64,000 nt of DNA from Streptomyces pyxinae (GTDB lineage: Bacteria > Actinomycetota > Actinomycetes > Streptomycetales > Streptomycetaceae): assembly GCF_024756275.1 (NCBI RefSeq), contig NZ_JANUGQ010000005.1:223810-287809 (forward strand), read 5' to 3'. The translations under genes were made by a program, and so were the position numbers. A model generated the notes under the pieces. That model was not told the DNA's origin. It saw only the letters and a program-made list of their open reading frames with translations, and made no database searches. Every line of letters starts with the position of its first letter. Positions within the stretch are counted from its first letter, which is position 1. Shown here piece by piece: positions 25,544 to 34,018 of this stretch.

Positions 25544-25990
25544 ATGCCCCATGTCGAGGTCAATCTGCCGATCAAGGCACCGGCGGCGGACGCCTGGCAG
25601 GCCGTCACCCGGCTTGAGGACTACGCCGCCTACATGGAGAACGTCGAATCGGTCACCGTGATCGGGGAGTCCGCGACCGGCGTCCGCACCAGCGAGTGGT
25701 CGGTGCTGCTCAAGGGCTCGGTGCTGGAGTGGGTGGAGGAGGACGAGCTGGACGAGGAGAACCGGGTCATGACCTTCACCCAGGTCTCCGGCGACCTGGA
25801 CGAGTTCGCCGGTTACTGGCGGGTCGAGGACGCCGGGGACGGAAGCTCGGTGGTCACCTTCTCGGTCGACTTCGAGATCGGCATCCCGCTGCTGGCCGAC
25901 ATGCTCAACCCGGTCGCCACCAAGGCGCTCCGGGAGAACTCCGAGCACATGCTGGGCGCCATCGAGCGGCGGATCACGGCGGTGCCCTGA
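25544..25990 (+). CDS. START/SRPBCC-fold (COQ10-like) protein
   Basis: The 148-residue protein has the helix-grip pattern of the SRPBCC superfamily: VEVNLPIKAPAADAWQAV, LEDYAAYMENVESVTVI, then WVEEDELDEENRVMTFTQ and a long C-terminal helix. Members bind hydrophobic or aromatic ligands; some act as polyketide cyclases. A strong GAAGGAG site precedes the ATG. In this operon it may hold or cyclise an intermediate produced by the flavoprotein upstream, which is inference from position only. Confidence 0.82.
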   Translation: MPHVEVNLPIKAPAADAWQAVTRLEDYAAYMENVESVTVIGESATGVRTSEWSVLLKGSVLEWVEEDELDEENRVMTFTQVSGDLDEFAGYWRVEDAGDGSSVVTFSVDFEIGIPLLADMLNPVATKALRENSEHMLGAIERRITAVP

Positions 25991-26498
25991 CCCGCGCCCG
26001 CCGGGACCGCGGCCCGTGCGGCGGGCGCCGGTCGGGCGTGGGGCCGGTGCCGGGCGGGCCTCGATCGGGCGCCGGCGCAGTGCCGGGCCGGACGCCGCCG
26101 GGGCCGCCGGCCGCCCCGATGGGTGCCCTGGCATGTACGCCCCCCGGGCGGGGGGTGCGGGGGCACCGGCCGCCGCGCGACCCGGCCCCCGACGCCTCGC
26201 CGGAGTCGCGGCGCCGGAAATTCCCGGCCGCCGGTTTCCGGAGGGCTCCGCCCGGCCGTTCGCCCTTTCACCGCCCGTGCGGCCCGCGTGTACGTCCCTG
26301 GTCCGCCCGCGCCACAGCCCGTACAGCCCGCCCGCGCAGCCCGTCCGCCCGTTCGCGCAGCCCGTGCATCCGCCCGCGCCACAGTCCGTACGCCCGGTCC
26401 GCACAGCCCCGTACATCCGCCCTCCGTCCGTCCGCCGCGTCTCCGCCGCATGGCCACCGAGTGCCCGCCGAGTGTCCGCCGAGAAAGGACCAACCCTC
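25991..26498. other. 508-bp gap with repeated CGCCCGCGCCACAG elements
   Basis: No gene is supported; open frames give Pro/Arg strings. A 23-base element with the core CGCCCGCGCCACAG occurs at 26302-26324 and 26369-26391 with one mismatch, inside a longer run of CAGCCCGT-like repeats. A promoter for the MIPS gene could lie here but no clear hexamers were found. Confidence 0.45.
26302..26391 (+). repeat. 23-bp direct repeat upstream of the MIPS gene
   Basis: Copies at 26302-26324 and 26369-26391 differ by one base; weaker CAGCCCGT units fill the space between them. The array lies 108-197 bases before the MIPS start. Confidence 0.65.
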
Positions 26499-27566
26499 AT
26501 GAAGCCGATACGAGTGGCGCTCGCCGGCGCCGGGAACTGCGCCTGGAGCTTCAGCCAGTTCGTCGCCCAGGCACAGGCCGAACCGGACACCCGGCTGCCG
26601 GGGCTGATGTGCCACACGGTCGGCGGCTACCGGCTCGCGGACGTACGGGTGGTGGCGGCGTTCGACGTGGACGAGGCCAAGGTCGGGCGGTCGCTCGCGG
26701 AGGCGTTCACCGCCCCCGCCATCGCCGCGACCGGCTTCACCGCACTGGGCACCGACCGCGACGCCCCGGTCCTCCCGGCGCCGCTGCTCGACGGTCTCGC
26801 CGGGCCGCTGGGCTCGGTGGTGACCCCCGCGGCGGCGGCGCGCGAGGCCACCCCGGAGGAGGTCGCCAAGGCGCTGGTCGAGCACGACGCGGACGTGCTG
26901 GTGATCGCGCTGCCCACGGGAGCCTCCCGGGCCATCCGGATGTTCGCGGAGGCGGCCCTCACCGCCGGGACCGCCGTGGTCAACTGCACCCCGGAGGAGA
27001 TCGCCCGGGACGAGGAGCTGGCCCGCCGCTTCACCCAGGCCCGGGTGCCGCTGCTCGGGGACGACCTGCGCAGCCACCTCGGTGCCACCACCCTGCACAC
27101 CGCCCTGATCGAGCTGCTGCTCAGCCGGGGTCTGGAGCTCTCCCGGACCTACCAGCTCAATGTCGGCGGCAACACGGACTTCCTCAATCTGGCGGACGCC
27201 TCCCGCTCGGCCACCAAGTTCGCCTCCAAGGCCAACGCGCTCCGCGCGGCGGGTGCCACCGACGTCGAGGGAGTGGCCGGCCCCACCGGCTTCATCGGGC
27301 ACCTCGGGGACACCAAGCTGTGCTTCGCCAGCATCAGAGCCACCTCGGTCCTCGGCTCCGAGGTGGAGATCGACATCAAGCTCACGGTGGAGGACAGCCC
27401 CAACGCCGCCGGGGTCATCGCCAACGCCGTCCGGGCAGCGAAGACGGCCGCCGACCGGGGGCTCGCGGGACGGGTGGACGGCCCCTCGCCGCTGCTCTTC
27501 AAGAGCCCCCCGCGCGGTCTGCCCGAGTCCGAGGCGCGGGCCGCCTTCCTGGCCTTCGCCTCCTGA
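26499..27566 (+). CDS. myo-Inositol-1-phosphate synthase homologue
   Basis: The 355-residue protein follows the actinobacterial Ino1 plan: NAD loop VALAGAGNCAWSFSQFV, VAAFDVDEAKVGRSL, LLGDDLRSHLGATTLHTAL, the diagnostic LNVGGNTDFLNLADASRSA, KFASKANAL, DTKLCFASIRA, EDSPNAAGVIANAVRAAK and KSPPRGLPESEA. The family turns glucose 6-phosphate into inositol 1-phosphate by an NAD-dependent ring closure. A homologue in aristeromycin biosynthesis instead forms a five-membered cyclitol phosphate, and others serve aminocyclitol antibiotics. Sitting in a run with a SAM synthetase and kinase-like genes, this copy probably makes a cyclitol for a secondary metabolite rather than cell-wall inositol. Ring size cannot be told from sequence. 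Confidence 0.9.
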   Translation: MKPIRVALAGAGNCAWSFSQFVAQAQAEPDTRLPGLMCHTVGGYRLADVRVVAAFDVDEAKVGRSLAEAFTAPAIAATGFTALGTDRDAPVLPAPLLDGLAGPLGSVVTPAAAAREATPEEVAKALVEHDADVLVIALPTGASRAIRMFAEAALTAGTAVVNCTPEEIARDEELARRFTQARVPLLGDDLRSHLGATTLHTALIELLLSRGLELSRTYQLNVGGNTDFLNLADASRSATKFASKANALRAAGATDVEGVAGPTGFIGHLGDTKLCFASIRATSVLGSEVEIDIKLTVEDSPNAAGVIANAVRAAKTAADRGLAGRVDGPSPLLFKSPPRGLPESEARAAFLAFAS

Positions 27567-27598
27567 CCCAGCCGGTCCACCAACGAGAGAGACGGTCG

Positions 27599-28789
27599 AT
27601 GCTGTCGATACAACGGGAGTTCCGGTCGGTCGAGGACCTGCCCTACGAACTGGTCGAGCGCAAGGGGGTGGGCCATCCGGACACCATGTGCGACGCCATC
27701 GCGGAGCGCATGTCCCGCTACTACGCGCTGCACTGTCTCCGGGAGTTCGGCGGGGTGGCCCACCACTGGTTCGACAAGGTGACGCTGTACGGCGGGGGCG
27801 CGGACACCGACTACGGGCGCGGCGAACTCACCGCGCCCTACCGGGTGATGGTGTTCGGCAAGGCCGCCTTCCGGGTGGGCGCCACCGAGATCCCGGTGCG
27901 CGAGCTGATGTTCCGCGCCGCCGCCGATGTGCTGGCGGAGGTGACCACCGGCTTCGACGCCGACCGGCATCTGGTGGTGGAGCCGGCCGTGGTGGACCAC
28001 CAGGGCTCCGGGCGCGGGGTGTCGCGCTACCAGCCGGCGTCCGCCGCCGACCTGGTCGCGCCACGCTCGGGCGGCTTGGTCTCCAACGACACCAATCTGC
28101 TGCACGGTTACGCCCCGCTGTCCCGGCTGGAGAGTGCCGTACTGGGCCTGGAGAACCTGATCAACGGCCCGGATTTCAAGGCGCGCCACCCGGACACCGG
28201 CTGGGACGTCAAGGTGTTCGGCAGCCGGCGGGACGACGCCTTCAGCCTGGTCGTCAACATGCCCTTCCTCGCCGCCCGCATCGACTCCATGGACCACTAT
28301 CTCTCCCGCAAGGCGGAGATCCAGAAGGAACTGGAGGAGTTCGCCGCCTCGTCGGGGCTGCGGGATCTGCGGATGCTGATGAACGCCACCGACCGCAACG
28401 GCCGCCCCTATCTCACCGCGCTCGGCTCGGTGGCGGACACCGGGGACGTGGGGGTGGTAGGCCGGGGCAACCGGGTCAACGGCCTCATCACCCCCATGCG
28501 GCCGATGAGCATCGAGGCCCCGGCCGGCAAGAATCCGCTCGACCACACCGGCAAGATCTACAACGTCATGGCCATGCGGCTGGCCCGCCAGGTGCACGAG
28601 ACCTCCGGCGGACCGGCCCAGGTGCACATCTTCACCTCCAAGGAGGCGCCGCTGGAGCGCCCCGACGAGGTGGTGGTGACCTCCCCGGACGCCGACGAGA
28701 CAGCGGTACGCGCGCTGGTGGAGGCCGCCGTCGCCGGCTCGGGCGAGCTGACGGCGGAGCTGATCGAGCAGGGCATCACGCTGTGGTGA
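27599..28789 (+). CDS. Archaeal-type S-adenosylmethionine synthetase
   Basis: The 396-residue protein matches the archaeal methionine adenosyltransferase family, not the bacterial MetK: LVERKGVGHPDTMCDAIAER, VVDHQGSGRGVSRYQP, FGSRRDDAFSLVVNMPFLA, VGRGNRVNGLITPMRPMS and APAGKNPLDHTGKIYN. The family joins ATP and methionine to give SAM. Before VGRGNR the usual acidic GDDG-like run is DTGDVG, so metal handling or substrate may differ. It is 32 bases after the MIPS gene and overlaps the NDK-like start by GTGA. Streptomycetes normally rely on a bacterial MetK, so this is a cluster-specific copy, perhaps for extra SAM or an unusual adenosyl acceptor. Confidence 0.9.
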   Translation: MLSIQREFRSVEDLPYELVERKGVGHPDTMCDAIAERMSRYYALHCLREFGGVAHHWFDKVTLYGGGADTDYGRGELTAPYRVMVFGKAAFRVGATEIPVRELMFRAAADVLAEVTTGFDADRHLVVEPAVVDHQGSGRGVSRYQPASAADLVAPRSGGLVSNDTNLLHGYAPLSRLESAVLGLENLINGPDFKARHPDTGWDVKVFGSRRDDAFSLVVNMPFLAARIDSMDHYLSRKAEIQKELEEFAASSGLRDLRMLMNATDRNGRPYLTALGSVADTGDVGVVGRGNRVNGLITPMRPMSIEAPAGKNPLDHTGKIYNVMAMRLARQVHETSGGPAQVHIFTSKEAPLERPDEVVVTSPDADETAVRALVEAAVAGSGELTAELIEQGITLW

Positions 28790-29967
28790 CCGGTTCCGGG
28801 GTGACCGCCGAGCGGGTACGGTCCCTGGTCACCGGGGCCCGGGCCACCGGCCGGCGGCAGGACAGCGGGCCGGAGCCGGAGCCGGTGCCGGAGCACGGCA
28901 GCCACGTCGCCGTCCTGGTCAAGCCCGAGGTGATGACCGGACCCGGCGCCGCCGAGGCGCTCGCGGCCGTGGTGACGGCGCTCGGCCGGCACGGGGTGCG
29001 GGTGCTGCGGGGCGCGGTGCTGCCGGCGCCCGAGTTCGCCGGGCGGGGCCGGCTGCTGCTGCACTACCCGCGGCTGCACCGGGTCGCGGCCGACGGCGTC
29101 CCGGCGCTGGACACCCGCGCCCGCCGGTCCCTGCGCGGGCTGCCGCACCCCTGGGGGGACGGCGCCCCGCGCCCGTCCGGCGGTTCGGGCGACGGCGACG
29201 GTCCGTCCGGCGGGTACGGCGACAACGGTCCGTCCGGCGGGTACGGCGACAACGGTCCGTTCGGCGGATACGGCGGGTACGGCGGGTACGGCGGGTACGG
29301 CGACAGCGTGCTCGGCGCGTACGAGGCGATGGCCCATGAGCCGGAGCTGACGCCCCGGACGCTGGAGGAGCGCTGCCGGGAGGCGGGCATCCACAAGCTG
29401 GGCTCGGGGTCGTACGCCTCCCCGACCGAGGTGAACGGGCGGCCGGTCGTGGTCCTGAACGGCTTTCTGCCGGCCCTGGCCGCCGGCTACACCGCGCCGG
29501 AGGGCCTCGTCGGGCTGCTGGAGTGCCACGCCGACCGCGAGATCGCCGGGCTGCGCACCGAGGTCCTGGGCGCGCTGCACCCGGACTCCGCCCACCCGGA
29601 CTCGCTGCGCGGCTCCCTCGGCACCCTGGCCCGCGCCCAGGGCATCCCGCTCTCCGAGGGCCGTAACGGCGTCCATCTGTCGGCCGGCCATCTGGAGGCG
29701 ATGTTCCAGGTGTGGCGGTACTTCGCCGCCCAGGACGGGCGGGACACCGGGGCCACCCCCTTCGGCCGGTCGCTGGCCGCGCGCGGGGTACCCCCGGCGA
29801 CGGCGGCCCCGCTGGCCACCGACCCCGGCCTGCCGGCCGATCCGGGGGAGTCGGCGGACCCGGGGGAGACGGTCTCCCCGCACGGCGCCACCGAGCACCT
29901 GGCCCGGGACGCGGTGCTGGAGCGGGTGGTGCGGTGGACCACCGGAGCGCGGACGGTGACGGCATGA
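28786..29967 (+). CDS. Divergent nucleoside-diphosphate-kinase-like protein with GGYGDN repeats
   Basis: The 393-residue product resembles a nucleoside diphosphate kinase split by insertions. VAVLVKPEVM (Lys46) fits the NDK N-terminal strand, RPVVVLNGFLPALAAGY the central strand, LGALHPDSAHPDSLRG the Arg loop, and GRNGVHLSAGHLEAMFQVW the active-site region, placing His297 where the phosphorylated His should be. Residues about 134-173 are a Gly/Tyr/Asp repeat from a 27-bp unit (29200-29298), and the C-terminus is Pro/Asp-rich. The identification is tentative. It overlaps both neighbours (GTGA, ATGA), so it is made in step with the SAM synthetase and the SDR. It may phosphorylate a nucleotide intermediate, or no longer be a kinase. 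Confidence 0.5.
   Translation: MTGSGVTAERVRSLVTGARATGRRQDSGPEPEPVPEHGSHVAVLVKPEVMTGPGAAEALAAVVTALGRHGVRVLRGAVLPAPEFAGRGRLLLHYPRLHRVAADGVPALDTRARRSLRGLPHPWGDGAPRPSGGSGDGDGPSGGYGDNGPSGGYGDNGPFGGYGGYGGYGGYGDSVLGAYEAMAHEPELTPRTLEERCREAGIHKLGSGSYASPTEVNGRPVVVLNGFLPALAAGYTAPEGLVGLLECHADREIAGLRTEVLGALHPDSAHPDSLRGSLGTLARAQGIPLSEGRNGVHLSAGHLEAMFQVWRYFAAQDGRDTGATPFGRSLAARGVPPATAAPLATDPGLPADPGESADPGETVSPHGATEHLARDAVLERVVRWTTGARTVTA
29200..29298 (+). repeat. 27-bp and 9-bp tandem repeats inside the NDK-like gene
   Basis: Units at 29200-29226 and 29227-29253 are identical, beginning GGTCCGTCCGGCGGGTACGG; a third at 29254-29280 is degenerate and grades into 9-base GGCGGGTAC units to 29298. All are multiples of three, giving a GGYGDN/GGY protein repeat. 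Confidence 0.9.
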
Positions 29968-30887
29968 CCGGGGCCCCGGAGGAGCCGGACGTACCGCTCG
30001 TGACCGAAGTGCCGGAAGCGCTGGGACTGCCGCAGGGTTCGCCCGAGCCGCAGGGATCGCGGGAGACAGATGACGTGCGCCCGTCGCGGTGGCCGCACGG
30101 GCCGTACGGCCTGCGCGGACTGGCCGGCCGGACCGCCGTGGTCACCGGCGGGGCCCAGGGCATCGGGGCGGCGGTCACCGAGCGGCTGTGCGCCGAGGGC
30201 TGCCGGGTGCTGGTCTACGACCGCAGCGCCGAGCACGGCCGGGCCGCCGTCGCGGCCTGGCGGCGGCGGGGACACGACGTACGGCTGGCGCTCGGCGATG
30301 TGACCGACGAGCGGGCGGTGGCGGCGGCCTTCGCGGAGCTTCCGGCCGACTGGCCGGCGCCCACCCTGCTGGTGAACCTGGCCGCCGGTTTCGTCTTCCG
30401 GGGGCTGGAGGCGACCCCGGCGGAGTGGCACGCCGCGCTCGACCCCACCATCGTCGGACTCTCGCTGGTCATCCGGGAGTTCACCGCCGGTCTGCCGGAA
30501 GACGGCGCCGGGGCGGCGATCGTCAACATGGCCTCGATCTCCGCGCACATCGCCCAGCGCGGCTATCTGACCTACAACACCGGCAAGGCGGCCGTCCTCG
30601 GCTTCACCCGCTGCACCGCCGAGGAACTGGCCCCCCGGGGCGTCCGGGTGAACTCGGTGAGCCCCGGGACGGTGTGGAACGCCAACAACGAGCGGTACCA
30701 CCGGGAGGCCCTCGGCCTCGACCGGGCAGCCGCCGAGGCCGCCCCCGAGCACGGCGGTAAGTTCCTGCTCAAACGGTTCGCGGACCCGGCCGAGATCGCG
30801 GCGCCGATCGCGTTTCTGCTGTCGTCCGAGGCCAGTTTCATCACCGGCACCGATCTTCCCATCGACGGCGGCTATCTGGCGGTGTGA
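29964..30887 (+). CDS. Short-chain dehydrogenase/reductase
   Basis: The 307-residue SDR has a disordered N-terminal 55 residues and then the classical fold: cofactor loop VVTGGAQGIGAAV, NLAAG in place of NNAG, a catalytic Ser in MASISAHIAQRG, and YNTGK (YxxxK) followed by VRVNSVSPGTVWNANN and a terminal DLPIDGGYL. It oxidises or reduces an alcohol/ketone with NAD(P). The ATG overlaps the NDK-like stop (ATGA). In the run after the MIPS homologue it could oxidise a cyclitol hydroxyl to the ketone needed for the class III aminotransferase. Confidence 0.92.
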   Translation: MTGAPEEPDVPLVTEVPEALGLPQGSPEPQGSRETDDVRPSRWPHGPYGLRGLAGRTAVVTGGAQGIGAAVTERLCAEGCRVLVYDRSAEHGRAAVAAWRRRGHDVRLALGDVTDERAVAAAFAELPADWPAPTLLVNLAAGFVFRGLEATPAEWHAALDPTIVGLSLVIREFTAGLPEDGAGAAIVNMASISAHIAQRGYLTYNTGKAAVLGFTRCTAEELAPRGVRVNSVSPGTVWNANNERYHREALGLDRAAAEAAPEHGGKFLLKRFADPAEIAAPIAFLLSSEASFITGTDLPIDGGYLAV

Positions 30888-30891
30888 CCCT

Positions 30892-31701
30892 ATGATCGAC
30901 CTGCATACCCAGCACGAACGCTGCGGCCACGCGACCGGCTCGCTGCGCGACTATGTGACGGCCGCGATGGACAAGGGGGTCCGGGTGCTCGGGCTCTCCG
31001 ACCACACGCCGATGTTCGCCGCCGAGGAGGACCACGCGCTGCCCCGGGTGGCGATGCCCAAGTCCGAGTTCCCCGCCTACATCTCCGAAGCGCTCGCGCT
31101 CAAGGAGGAGTTCGCCGGGGCCATCGAGATCCTGGTCTCCACCGAGGCCGACTTCCTCCCCGGCAGGACGGAGCCCTACGCCCGGGAGCTGAGCCGCTAT
31201 CCGCTGGACTATGTGATCGGCTCCGTCCATATGTTCGAGGGTAAGGACATCTTCGACGTCACCCGCTGGGAGGCCGTCACCGAGGACGAACTGCCGGCCG
31301 TCAAGGCACGGTTCTTCCGGTCGGTCGCGGAGTGCGCCCGGACCGGGCTCTTCCATGTCATGGGCCATGTGGACGCCCTCAAGGGCAACTTCCCCCGGCT
31401 GGCCGCCGTGCCCGCACCGGCCGCCGCCGACGAGATGCTGGTGGCCATCCGGGACTCCGGGGCCGTCCTGGAGATCAACACCTCGGGCTCGACCAAGATG
31501 TGCGGTGGCTGGTACCCGGAGCCCGAACTCCTCGAACGTGCCCACCACTTCGGCGTCCCGATCACCTTCGCCTCCGACGCCCATGTCCCCGAGCGCGTCT
31601 GCGACCAGTACCCGGAGGTGGTCAAGGTGCTCGACGGGATCGGCTTCCGCGGCTGGACGGTGTTCCGCCGGGGAGAGGCCAGGACCGTCCCGTTCGCCTG
31701 A
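30892..31701 (+). CDS. PHP-domain phosphoesterase (histidinol-phosphatase-like)
   Basis: The 269-residue protein starts with the metal site MIDLHTQHERCGHATG and continues with LGLSDHTPMF, STEADFLPG, YVIGSVHMF, FHVMGHVDAL and TFASDAHVPERV, the ordered His/Asp/Glu ligands of PHP phosphatases. It is close in plan to HisJ-type histinol phosphatases, but no other histidine gene is near. It starts four bases after the SDR stop. It probably removes a phosphate ester from a cluster intermediate. Confidence 0.88.
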   Translation: MIDLHTQHERCGHATGSLRDYVTAAMDKGVRVLGLSDHTPMFAAEEDHALPRVAMPKSEFPAYISEALALKEEFAGAIEILVSTEADFLPGRTEPYARELSRYPLDYVIGSVHMFEGKDIFDVTRWEAVTEDELPAVKARFFRSVAECARTGLFHVMGHVDALKGNFPRLAAVPAPAAADEMLVAIRDSGAVLEINTSGSTKMCGGWYPEPELLERAHHFGVPITFASDAHVPERVCDQYPEVVKVLDGIGFRGWTVFRRGEARTVPFA

Positions 31702-31795
31702 CCCGCCCGGAACCGCGCACCCCGCACCTCGAAGGCCGAGTCCCGAACCCCTTCTCCCCGCAAGCGACTTCACGACCTCCCACCCTGGAGCCCTC

Positions 31796-32938
31796 ATGCG
31801 TGTCAGCGATCTCACCACCGGTGACCCCGCCGGCGCCCACATCCGGCACCTCCGGGTGCGGGACCAGCGGGTGCGCACCGTGACCGTCTCCGCCGGTGCC
31901 GACGAACTGGTGCGGGAGACCTTCTGCCCGCCGGGCATGCTCGGCGTGACCGAGACACTCCCGGCGCCTGATCCGGCCCTCACCGTGGTCGATCTGGTCC
32001 AGGAGCCGGCCGCCGTCGAGGCCCTGCTCCAGGAGGCCGCCACCGGCGCCGAACGGGGTGACTACGAGCTGACCCGGGGCTATCGGCTGCCCCGCTACGA
32101 CACCGGCGCCCGGAGCGTCTTCGTCCTGCGGGACGTGAACTCCGAGGAGGTCGCCGCCGCCGTCCGTACCGAGGGCCGGCTCACCCTGGTCCGGCCCCCG
32201 ACGGGCCTGGGCGACCGGTGGCTGACCCGGATCGTCCGGGACGTGGCCACCAGGGTCGCCAAGGCGGCAGGTTCCCTGGTGCTGCACTCCTCCGCGTTCG
32301 TCCACGACGGCGGTGCCCACCTGGTCGTCGGGGACTCCGGGGCGGGCAAGTCCACCACGGCCATCGCCCTGGCCCGGCTGCTGTCCGGCGGCGGGTGGAT
32401 GGGCAACGACCGGATGCATCTCGATCCGCTGCCCGAAGGGTACGAGGTGACGGCCTGCCCGCTGCCGCTCGCCATCAACAAGGGCTCGCTCGACGTCATG
32501 GGCGTCACGGACTACGCCTCCTGGTCGGTACGGGCCGGCTTCCCGGCGCCGGGCTCGGACTGGGACCAGTTCCAGGGCGAGGACAAACTGAAGCTCAGCT
32601 CCCAGGAGGTCAGCCGCCATCTCGGGGTGCGGGTCGTGCCGCGTGCCCCGCTCGCCGGGGTGATCCTGCCCCGGGTGGACCGTACGGCCGGGTACTCCTT
32701 CGGCCCCGCTACCCCCGGTCACGCCGCCGAGGTGATCCGGCGCAACTGTTTCTCGCTGGACGACAACCTGTACGGCGAGGACTGGCTGGACGTCCCGGTC
32801 CGTCACCGGGCCGAGCCGCCCTCGGTCGACGGCTTCCTGGAGCACCTGGCCAAGCTCCCGGTGCTGCGCTGTGTCCTCGGCGGCGCGGCCGATGTGACCG
32901 CGCTGGCCGACGACTTCCGGGCCGCCGTCCGGAGGTGA
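31796..32938 (+). CDS. HprK-like P-loop kinase-fold protein (first copy)
   Basis: The 380-residue protein has an N-terminal domain of about 155 residues and a C-terminal ATPase core with Walker A VVGDSGAGKSTTAIAL, then GGGWMGNDRMHL and a later acidic segment. This arrangement matches the HPr-kinase-like proteins found outside sugar transport, including those in RiPP clusters where they phosphorylate a peptide. No HPr, PqqD or precursor peptide gene is visible. A CTGGAG site precedes the ATG by five bases. It ends the core plus-strand run, 94 bases after the PHP gene. A second protein of the same type lies at 35891. Confidence 0.72.
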   Translation: MRVSDLTTGDPAGAHIRHLRVRDQRVRTVTVSAGADELVRETFCPPGMLGVTETLPAPDPALTVVDLVQEPAAVEALLQEAATGAERGDYELTRGYRLPRYDTGARSVFVLRDVNSEEVAAAVRTEGRLTLVRPPTGLGDRWLTRIVRDVATRVAKAAGSLVLHSSAFVHDGGAHLVVGDSGAGKSTTAIALARLLSGGGWMGNDRMHLDPLPEGYEVTACPLPLAINKGSLDVMGVTDYASWSVRAGFPAPGSDWDQFQGEDKLKLSSQEVSRHLGVRVVPRAPLAGVILPRVDRTAGYSFGPATPGHAAEVIRRNCFSLDDNLYGEDWLDVPVRHRAEPPSVDGFLEHLAKLPVLRCVLGGAADVTALADDFRAAVRR

Positions 32939-32989
32939 CCGCGGTGCCGGTCCCTCCCGGCGAGCGGTGCCCGGGTGGTGCCCGTCCGG

Positions 32990-34018
32990 TCAACCGCTTT
33001 CCGGCCCGCCCGCCACCGGATACTCGGCGGAACCCGAACCCGGCTCCGGACCCTCCGCCGCCACCCCGGCGATCAGCTCCAGATTCCGCCCGAACCGCGC
33101 CCAGAACCGCCCGACCCAGCCGAGATACCAGGGGGCCAGGGCGGGGTCGCGCCCGGCCAGCAGCTCCACATGCCGGTGCCGGGGCAGGAACCACAGGGCG
33201 CCGAGCCGGGCCAGCTCCGGGGCGGTCGCGTACGGGATCCCCAGCCGCGAGTGCAGCAGCCCGAGGTAGGACCGGACCGCCCCGGGGTCCAGGACGAAGT
33301 CGCCCCGGCCGAGGCGGCAGGAGAGCCAGAGCGCCTTCCCCGCGTCGGCCGGCCGGCGCGAGAGGCCCGCCTCGTCCCAGTCGATGACGGTCAGCCGGCC
33401 GGGGCCGTCCGCGATGAGGTTCCGGCCGTGCAGATCGCCGTGGTGGAGCACCGTGGCGTCCGCCCGGGTCAGTCGCACGGCGCTCGCCGACAGCTCGTCG
33501 AGGCGCCGGTCCACGGTCCGGCCGAGCTCCCGCCACTCGCCGGTCAGCAGCCGTGCGGTGGCGGCGCGCTCCCGCCCCGCGTCGTCCGTCCACGGTGTGG
33601 CGTAGTCCCCGACCAGCTCCTCCGCCACCGCCCCGGCCGCCGGGCCGCCCGCCCGCGCCGCCAGCTCCCCGAGGACCGCCACGACCTCCGGTATATGGGT
33701 CCGGGCGTCCTGCGCGGGCACGCCCGGGACATAGGGCCGCACCACCACCAGCCGGGGCCGCCCCGCCATCCGGACCGTCCCCAGATCCAGCACCGGCGGA
33801 TACCAGGGCGCCCCGCGCAGTGCCACGTCCACCGACCGGATGCGACGGGCCTCGGTCTCCGAGGAGTGTTCGGCGCAGTGCACCTTCACGGCGTACGACA
33901 GGCCGCCCCGGACCACCCGATAGGAGGAGTTGAGCCCCCGGCCCGCCAACTCCTCGGCCGCGCCCGCCGCGACCGGCTCCACCGCCTGCCGCACGGATAT
34001 CCGCGGGCCGTCGCTCAT
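32990..34018 (-). CDS. Aminoglycoside-phosphotransferase-like kinase
   Basis: The 342-residue protein has the APH/choline-kinase signatures: YAVKVHCAEHSSETEARRI for the ATP-lysine and helix, the catalytic loop VLHHGDLHGRNLIADGPG and the metal motif TVIDWDEAGLSRRPAD. It would transfer phosphate from ATP to a hydroxyl of a small molecule. Its start overlaps the stop of the P-loop kinase upstream (ATGA). It could be a resistance kinase for the cluster product or a biosynthetic step. It converges with the HprK-like gene with 51 bases between stops. Confidence 0.85.
   Translation of the reverse strand: MSDGPRISVRQAVEPVAAGAAEELAGRGLNSSYRVVRGGLSYAVKVHCAEHSSETEARRIRSVDVALRGAPWYPPVLDLGTVRMAGRPRLVVVRPYVPGVPAQDARTHIPEVVAVLGELAARAGGPAAGAVAEELVGDYATPWTDDAGRERAATARLLTGEWRELGRTVDRRLDELSASAVRLTRADATVLHHGDLHGRNLIADGPGRLTVIDWDEAGLSRRPADAGKALWLSCRLGRGDFVLDPGAVRSYLGLLHSRLGIPYATAPELARLGALWFLPRHRHVELLAGRDPALAPWYLGWVGRFWARFGRNLELIAGVAAEGPEPGSGSAEYPVAGGPESG

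Noticed and set aside
30892..31701. Histidine biosynthesis gene
   Set aside because: The PHP fold fits histidinol phosphatase, but no other his gene is near and the gene is embedded in the accessory operon.
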